Source: JBBKXP01 sp038251315 (GTDB lineage Bacteria > Pseudomonadota > Alphaproteobacteria > Rhodobacterales > Rhodobacteraceae). Taken from it: DNA of 18,768 bases. Every line of letters begins with the position of its first letter. Position 1 is the first letter of the stretch. The stretch is taken from the NCBI GenBank assembly GCA_038251315.1, contig JBBSBK010000075.1:1-18768 (forward strand). The letters are read 5' to 3'. The notes beneath the pieces are model-generated. The model did not search any database. It was not told where the DNA came from and saw nothing but the letters and a program-made list of their open reading frames with translations. Made by a program: the position numbers and the translations under genes. Positions 15,065-18,768 of this stretch are shown here, piece by piece.

Positions 15065-15085
15065 CAACTGACACTCTCGCAGTTG
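15065..15085. repeat. Inverted repeat CAACTG-N9-CAGTTG between the two PpsR boxes
   Basis: A perfect 6-bp inverted repeat with a 9-bp spacer (half-sites 15065-15070 and 15080-15085, centres 15 bp apart). It does not match the PpsR consensus. It could be a site for another dimeric regulator in this control region; no regulator can be named. Confidence 0.4.
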
Positions 15086-15161
15086 CGGATGGGTGATGCA
15101 GCCACGAAACAGCGAGTTTTCCGCATGGTCTCCAGTCGACCAGCCGCACCGCGCCGCAAAG

Positions 15162-15179
15162 TGTCATTTTTCTTTGACA
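15162..15179. promoter_or_regulatory. PpsR/CrtJ operator, ppaA side
   Basis: TGTCATTTTTCTTTGACA is a perfect TGT-N12-ACA palindrome including the preferred inner C and G (TGTC-N10-GACA). Its right half is the TTGACA -35 of the plus-strand promoter for ppaA. It lies 131 bp from the bchF-side box, so PpsR tetramers could bind both, as reported for paired CrtJ sites. Confidence 0.88.
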
Positions 15180-15202
15180 TTTTTTGGCCCCGCTCACAGT
15201 AT
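15174..15202 (+). promoter_or_regulatory. Predicted ppaA(-ppsR) promoter
   Basis: A perfect TTGACA at 15174-15179 is followed after 17 nt by CAGTAT (15197-15202), a weak -10. The -35 overlaps the right PpsR box, so ppaA, and ppsR by read-through, would be under PpsR control. The weak -10 makes the exact start uncertain. The leader to ATG 15289 would be about 80 nt. Confidence 0.45.
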
Positions 15203-15225
15203 GCAGGAGAATCGTTCTGAAAGGC

Positions 15226-15258
15226 GCCGCAACGACGCCAAAATCAGCCGCAACGACG
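15226..15258 (+). repeat. 12-bp direct repeat, 21-bp period, in the ppaA leader
   Basis: GCCGCAACGACG occurs at 15226-15237 and again at 15247-15258, exactly 21 bp apart (two helical turns), so a protein could bind both copies on one DNA face. The first copy lies within GCGCC-GCAAC-GACGC (15224-15238), which fits the GCGNC-N5-GNCGC form described for RegA/PrrA. The second is flanked as the palindrome GCCG-N6-CGGC. Whether a regulator or an RNA structure uses these is not known. Confidence 0.5.
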
Positions 15259-15288
15259 GCATCTCTATCTGCGATGTAAGGGGGAAAC

Positions 15289-16077
15289 ATGGCGGGACAG
15301 CTTAACGAAAAAGGCGACGACTCGAGCGTATTGCATCAGGTGCAATCCCCGCCTCTGACCGTCGTCGCCGAAGGGCCGCCGCCTGATCCGTCGATCCTTA
15401 TACGAGACTTTGCCAATCTGCTGATGAATGCAGTCGTCGCGGGCGACGAACAGGCGACAAGTTATGCGATTGCGCGAATGCACGATGCCGGAATCAGCCG
15501 CGAGTCGATCATCGACTATTACATCCCCGCCATCGCCCGCAATCTGGGTGATGCCTGGACCGAAGACGAAATGAGCTTTGCCACCGTCACCATCGGCGCG
15601 GCCCGCCTGCAACAGGTGCTGCGCGATCTGGCGCCTGGCTGGCAGTCGGACAAACCGGGTATTGCCCAAGCCGCTGCCATCCTGCTGCTGGTCCCTGATG
15701 ACAATTCGCACACGCTGGGCGCGACTGTCCTGGTCGGGCAACTGCGGCGGATGGGATACTCGGTGCATCTGTTGGTCGGGGCGAATGCGGACGACGTGTC
15801 CGAACGGCTCGTAAAAATTCATTTTGACGCCATTTTCATCTCGACAGCGTGTGCCCGTGGCCTTGAAACTGTCAGGAAATTGGTACACATAGTGCGTACA
15901 GTTCTACCGAAGGGTCCGCCCGTCGTGGTTGGCGGACCTATGATCGATTCCGTCAGGGATGTGATAGCGCAAACCGGTGTCGACTATGCCACCAGCGACC
16001 TCGAAGAAGGCTTGAGATTTTGCAATCTGGCGACAAATCGAACCGAAACGGCCCTCCGACCCGGCTACGGAGTCTAA
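15289..16077 (+). CDS. ppaA: Cobalamin-binding antirepressor PpaA/AerR
   Basis: PpaA/AerR binds hydroxycobalamin in a light-dependent way and counteracts the repressor PpsR/CrtJ, raising photosynthesis gene expression. The 262-residue protein has an N-terminal helical part (residues about 35-115) with the B12-family stretch AWTEDEMSFATVTIGAARLQ. A Rossmann-like B12 domain follows (ILLLVPDDNSHTLGATVLVG to the VVVGGPMIDSV loop). His141 in NSHTLG corresponds to the cobalamin-ligating histidine (His145) of R. capsulatus AerR. The canonical DxHxxG motif is absent, as usual in this family. The ATG at 15289 has GGGGGA 4 nt upstream. It is transcribed divergently from bchF and 35 nt upstream of ppsR, probably in one operon. 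Confidence 0.93.
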   Translation: MAGQLNEKGDDSSVLHQVQSPPLTVVAEGPPPDPSILIRDFANLLMNAVVAGDEQATSYAIARMHDAGISRESIIDYYIPAIARNLGDAWTEDEMSFATVTIGAARLQQVLRDLAPGWQSDKPGIAQAAAILLLVPDDNSHTLGATVLVGQLRRMGYSVHLLVGANADDVSERLVKIHFDAIFISTACARGLETVRKLVHIVRTVLPKGPPVVVGGPMIDSVRDVIAQTGVDYATSDLEEGLRFCNLATNRTETALRPGYGV

Positions 16078-16100
16078 CGGGTGATGCCAGTCGCCGCGCC

Positions 16101-16105
16101 AAGGA
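16101..16105 (+). promoter_or_regulatory. Ribosome binding site deciding the ppsR GTG start
   Basis: AAGGA lies 7 nt before GTG 16113. It supports this start over the ATG at 16020, which would make ppsR overlap ppaA by 58 nt and add a non-conserved basic N-terminus. Confidence 0.7.
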
Positions 16106-16112
16106 CCCGGCG

Positions 16113-17537
16113 GTGAAATCGCGCGGCGCAAAATTCTGGCAGGGTGGGTCGATTCCGCTGATCGCCCCGGAAATTCTCGGCAACATCATCGCAGAGGTAG
16201 CTGATGTCGGCGTCGTCATTTCCGACGCCGGGATCATCCTGTCGGTACTCGTCAACCCGATGCACGATGAATTCAGTCGGCTCGAGGATTGGGAGGGCAA
16301 GGATTTTCGTGACGCGATGACCGATGACTGCGTGTCGAAATTCGACAGCCGTCTGAACAGTTTCCTCTCCAACCGGATGGGCGTGCGTCCGATCGAGATC
16401 AACCACACCCACCAGATCAACCGTCTGCAATATCCTGTCCGCTATTCGTTCCACCGGATCGGTCCTACTGGCGCGATCCTGCTGCTGGGTCGCGACCTGC
16501 GCCCGATCGCCGAACTGCAGCAGCAACTGGTCAAGGCCCAGATAGCCATCGAACGCGATCACGAGGCGCAACGTGAATTCGACGCCCGGTTTCGGGTGCT
16601 GATGGAGGCGACGAACGATCAGATCGTGTTCGTGTCGGTCCATACCGGCCGGATCACCGATGCCAACGGCCCCGCCGCCTTGTTGCTGGGCCGCCCGCGC
16701 CAAGCGATAATCGGTGCACCGATGGCCGGCGAATTCGAAGGCAACCGCAGCAAAGGTCTGGTCGAGGCATTGACGGAACTGGCAAATCAGGTTCACCAAA
16801 AGCCGCTCAAGGTCCAGTTGCGCAATGTCGGGCAAGCCGTCGAGATTTTTCCGCGGATTTTCCGTGCCGCCGGCGAACGCCTGCTGCTCTGTCGGATCAG
16901 CGCGCCGCGCGATGGCAAACTGACCGACGCCAAATCGCATTTCATGACCAACATGTTCGAAAACGGTCCCGACGGCATCGTCTTTGCCAGTCAGGACGGA
17001 ATGATCCTTTCGGCAAACGCCGCGTTCCTTGACCTTATCGACGGGACGCCGGAATTGGTGGTCAAGGGTCGCAGCATCGTCGAATACCTGCAACGCGGGT
17101 CCGTCGACCTGAACGTGATGACTGACAATGCCGCCCGCGCCGGACGGATGCGGCTGTATCCGACCAAGACCATCGGCGAATACGGCACACCCCGCGCCGT
17201 AGAAATCTCGGTAACCGCACTGTCAGCCGGATCGACACAGATGTTTGCCTTTGTCTTCCGCGACGCCAGCCGGATCGAGGCCGCACGCCCGACCGACAGC
17301 ACGCTGAGCAGCGAGAACGTGCGCTCGATCCTCGGCATGGTCGGCACGACATCGCTCAAGGATATTGTCGCCCGGTCGTCGGATGTCGTCGAAAAGATGT
17401 GTATCGAGGCGGCGGTCGACCTGACCCGGAACAACCGCGTGGCCGCTGCCGAAATGCTCGGCCTGTCGCGCCAGTCGCTGTATGTCAAATTGCGCAAATA
17501 CGATCTGGTTTCGAAGGACGGCGGCGCCGACGACTAA
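16113..17537 (+). CDS. ppsR: Photosynthesis gene repressor PpsR/CrtJ
   Basis: PpsR represses bch, crt and puc genes under oxygen by binding TGT-N12-ACA; two perfect boxes lie upstream in this window. From GTG 16113 the product has 474 residues (family about 465-470). Its parts are an N-terminal PAS-like domain (IPLIAPEILGNIIAEVADVG onward), a Q-linker (ELQQQLVKAQIAIERDHEAQ, about 134-153), PAS1 (about 155-265), PAS2 (about 280-395) and a FIS-type helix-turn-helix (NNRVAAAEMLGLSRQSLYVK, about 440-459). Cys260 (LLLCRIS) and Cys430 (EKMCIEAA, next to the HTH) sit at the places of the redox cysteines 251 and 424 of R. sphaeroides PpsR; a third Cys is at 73. An ATG at 16020 is in frame but would run into ppaA. 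It is convergent with bciB, 14 nt apart. Confidence 0.95.
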   Translation: MKSRGAKFWQGGSIPLIAPEILGNIIAEVADVGVVISDAGIILSVLVNPMHDEFSRLEDWEGKDFRDAMTDDCVSKFDSRLNSFLSNRMGVRPIEINHTHQINRLQYPVRYSFHRIGPTGAILLLGRDLRPIAELQQQLVKAQIAIERDHEAQREFDARFRVLMEATNDQIVFVSVHTGRITDANGPAALLLGRPRQAIIGAPMAGEFEGNRSKGLVEALTELANQVHQKPLKVQLRNVGQAVEIFPRIFRAAGERLLLCRISAPRDGKLTDAKSHFMTNMFENGPDGIVFASQDGMILSANAAFLDLIDGTPELVVKGRSIVEYLQRGSVDLNVMTDNAARAGRMRLYPTKTIGEYGTPRAVEISVTALSAGSTQMFAFVFRDASRIEAARPTDSTLSSENVRSILGMVGTTSLKDIVARSSDVVEKMCIEAAVDLTRNNRVAAAEMLGLSRQSLYVKLRKYDLVSKDGGADD

Positions 17538-17551
17538 GGGCTGATGGCGCG

Positions 17552-18768
17552 TCAGTCGCGCGGCAATTCATCGGTTTTTGGCCGGATGTCATAGGGCGCC
17601 ACCAAATCCCAGACATGCGCAGGCACCATATGCCGCATCCGTTTCGGCATTGCGCGGCGCAGGTGCAGCACGGTTTCCACCGCCTTCATGTCCACCCGCG
17701 TGCGCGCAAATTCAAGGCCGCGCGGCCCGGTGCGTGGTTGCAGCCAACTGACGATGGGACGCAGCCAGTTCGGCATCCGGCGCAGCGGCAGACCACCCGC
17801 CGCAAGGGCCACATTGGTCGCGAACCCTTTGACCGCATTGGCGCGTTTGCCTTTGCTTCCGGGGGCAGTCAGACGCACCCGGTCGCCCAGTAGATCCAGC
17901 ATTTCCTGCCCGCGTTCGTTTCTGACGATCAACCACTGTTCCCCCTGCCCGCCCATGTACCCCACTGTGATATCGGCAAGAACATTGGTGTAATCGACGC
18001 AGGTGCGGCAGGTCAGCGGAAAGAAATCAGGCGGTAGTTTCGAAATGGGCAGTTGCAAGAACGGTACCGTTTTGACCCGGCCATCGGTGAATCGCAGTTC
18101 GACCCGGTAGTCGGCACGAAACTCGAGGTAGGTAATGGTGGATGGGTCATCGGCCAGCAGCGCCAGAAAGTCGTGAAACTTTTCCGTCGTCGTGTTGTCC
18201 GAACAGGGGGTGCCGATGACATACAGCCGCTCGAACCCCAATTCAGCTTCAAGTGCGCGCAGCGCGTAAATCTGACAGGGGATCCCGATCACCGCCAGCC
18301 GCTTGTGCCCCGCATCCCGTGCCGGTTCCAGCAGGGCAAGCAACGGCGCATAGCCCATCCGCATGCCGCGCGCGCGGGCCATGTCGGCAGGGTCAGTGAT
18401 GATCGCGGGCAGCGGCTTCCAGCGGTCGTCGGGGTCGGGCACCATCGTCAGCACGGCATCGACCGCCCCGGTTTCCAGCAGCCGTTGCGCCAGCCCGGTG
18501 GTGATCCCGGTCCATTGTGCGCCCGGCGCGGGGTCGTTCAGGGACGCCCGCAACATCGTGCGGAACGGGCCGAAATGTAACTCGTCAGGACGAGCCGGAT
18601 CACGCGGGCGGCCATGCACCTGCGTTTCCAGTGCAGGGTAGTCGGGTTTGATGAACTGGCAGGCGCGGCCACAGCGGCCCGGATCGGCCGTGCGCGAAAT
18701 GCCGCAATCGGTACACATGTCGCGGTAGGGCGCGGTCAGGTTCGGGGCGGGGTCCAAGGGCAAGAGGC
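17552..18768 (-). CDS. bciB: Ferredoxin-dependent divinyl (proto)chlorophyllide 8-vinyl reductase, BciB family (5' end unresolved)
   Basis: BciB reduces the 8-vinyl group of divinyl (proto)chlorophyllide; it is an Fe-S/FAD enzyme related to the F420-reducing hydrogenase beta subunit. The visible 400-odd residues have an N-terminal cysteine cluster (CTDCGISR with RCGRACQF) and the core block AVIGIPCQIYALRALEAELG. These are followed by LYVIGTPCSDNTTTEKFHDF, LTCRTCVDYTNVLADITVGYMGG (quoted in two parts: LTCRTCVDYTN, LADITVGYMGG) and VRNERGQEMLDLLGDRV. This combination is typical of BciB rather than FrhB. The frame is open to the right edge. A TTG at 18763 would start MPLDPAPNLTAPYRDM, and the first ATG (18718) lies directly before the cysteine cluster, so the true start is either the TTG or outside the window. 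Other F420-hydrogenase-beta-like proteins remain an alternative. Confidence 0.82.
   Translation of the reverse strand, partial: LLPLDPAPNLTAPYRDMCTDCGISRTADPGRCGRACQFIKPDYPALETQVHGRPRDPARPDELHFGPFRTMLRASLNDPAPGAQWTGITTGLAQRLLETGAVDAVLTMVPDPDDRWKPLPAIITDPADMARARGMRMGYAPLLALLEPARDAGHKRLAVIGIPCQIYALRALEAELGFERLYVIGTPCSDNTTTEKFHDFLALLADDPSTITYLEFRADYRVELRFTDGRVKTVPFLQLPISKLPPDFFPLTCRTCVDYTNVLADITVGYMGGQGEQWLIVRNERGQEMLDLLGDRVRLTAPGSKGKRANAVKGFATNVALAAGGLPLRRMPNWLRPIVSWLQPRTGPRGLEFARTRVDMKAVETVLHLRRAMPKRMRHMVPAHVWDLVAPYDIRPKTDELPRD

Noticed and set aside
15053..15073. A third PpsR box around the GACA at 15070-15073
   Set aside because: The partner half-site at the required N12 spacing reads GGA rather than TGT, so it does not fit the consensus.
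16020..16112. N-terminal extension of ppsR from ATG 16020
   Set aside because: It would overlap ppaA by 58 nt, is rich in Arg/Lys/Asp with no PpsR similarity, and GTG 16113 has an AAGGA site at proper spacing and gives the family length.
17541..17555. Bidirectional terminator between ppsR and bciB
   Set aside because: The stem is only about 6 bp with a wobble pair, overlaps the bciB stop codon, and lacks a T-run close by; a run of five T at 17575-17579 is too far away.
1..18768. Mobile elements, CRISPR arrays, tRNA or rRNA genes
   Set aside because: Coding genes fill the window almost completely; no transposase-like frames, regularly spaced repeats or RNA-gene sequences were seen.

Overview
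The window is the bch-puh half of a photosynthesis gene cluster from an alphaproteobacterium, most likely a Rhodobacterales member of the Roseobacter type (an aerobic anoxygenic phototroph). The evidence is the gene order bchF-bchN-bchB-bchH-bchL-bchM-lhaA-puhA-puhB-puhC-orf-acsF-puhE-hemA, the divergent ppaA/aerR-ppsR regulatory pair, GC-rich DNA with long spurious antisense frames, and protein sequences that match purple bacterial families closely. The presence of acsF, the oxygen-dependent cyclase, fits an aerobic lifestyle. The genus cannot be named from this sequence alone.

Layout. From 14976 down to the left edge, every gene is on the minus strand and tightly packed, as in a bacteriochlorophyll/reaction-centre superoperon. 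First come the bacteriochlorophyll genes: bchF, bchN, bchB, bchH, bchL and bchM. Next are lhaA, puhA (reaction-centre H subunit) and the assembly genes puhB and puhC. These are followed by a small conserved gene of unknown function, acsF, puhE, and the 5' part of hemA, which runs off the left edge. Most junctions are start/stop overlaps (ATGA, TGATG, GTGA or 11-nt overlaps), which implies translational coupling. Between bchN and bchB lies a previously easy-to-miss 33-codon frame whose start overlaps the bchN stop and whose stop overlaps the bchB GTG start.

The 312-bp divergent region 14977-15288 is the control region. It holds two perfect TGT-N12-ACA palindromes (PpsR/CrtJ boxes), each containing a TTGACA -35 hexamer, one for bchF (minus strand) and one for ppaA (plus strand). 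A CAACTG-N9-CAGTTG inverted repeat lies between them. A 12-bp direct repeat with 21-bp period lies in the ppaA leader, and one copy sits in a match to the RegA/PrrA-type motif.

On the plus strand follow ppaA/aerR (B12-binding antirepressor) and ppsR (redox-sensitive PAS-PAS-HTH repressor). Convergent to ppsR, at the right edge, is a ferredoxin-dependent 8-vinyl reductase gene (bciB family) whose start is not resolved.

How they work together: HemA makes 5-aminolevulinate. BchH (with BchI/BchD, not in the window) inserts Mg, BchM methylates, AcsF closes ring E, the BciB-like protein would reduce the 8-vinyl group, BchLNB reduces ring D, and BchF hydrates the 3-vinyl group. PuhA, LhaA, PuhB, PuhC and PuhE build the reaction centre-LH1 complex. 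PpsR and PpaA control the set in response to oxygen/redox state and light or cobalamin. No RNA genes, mobile elements or CRISPR arrays were seen.
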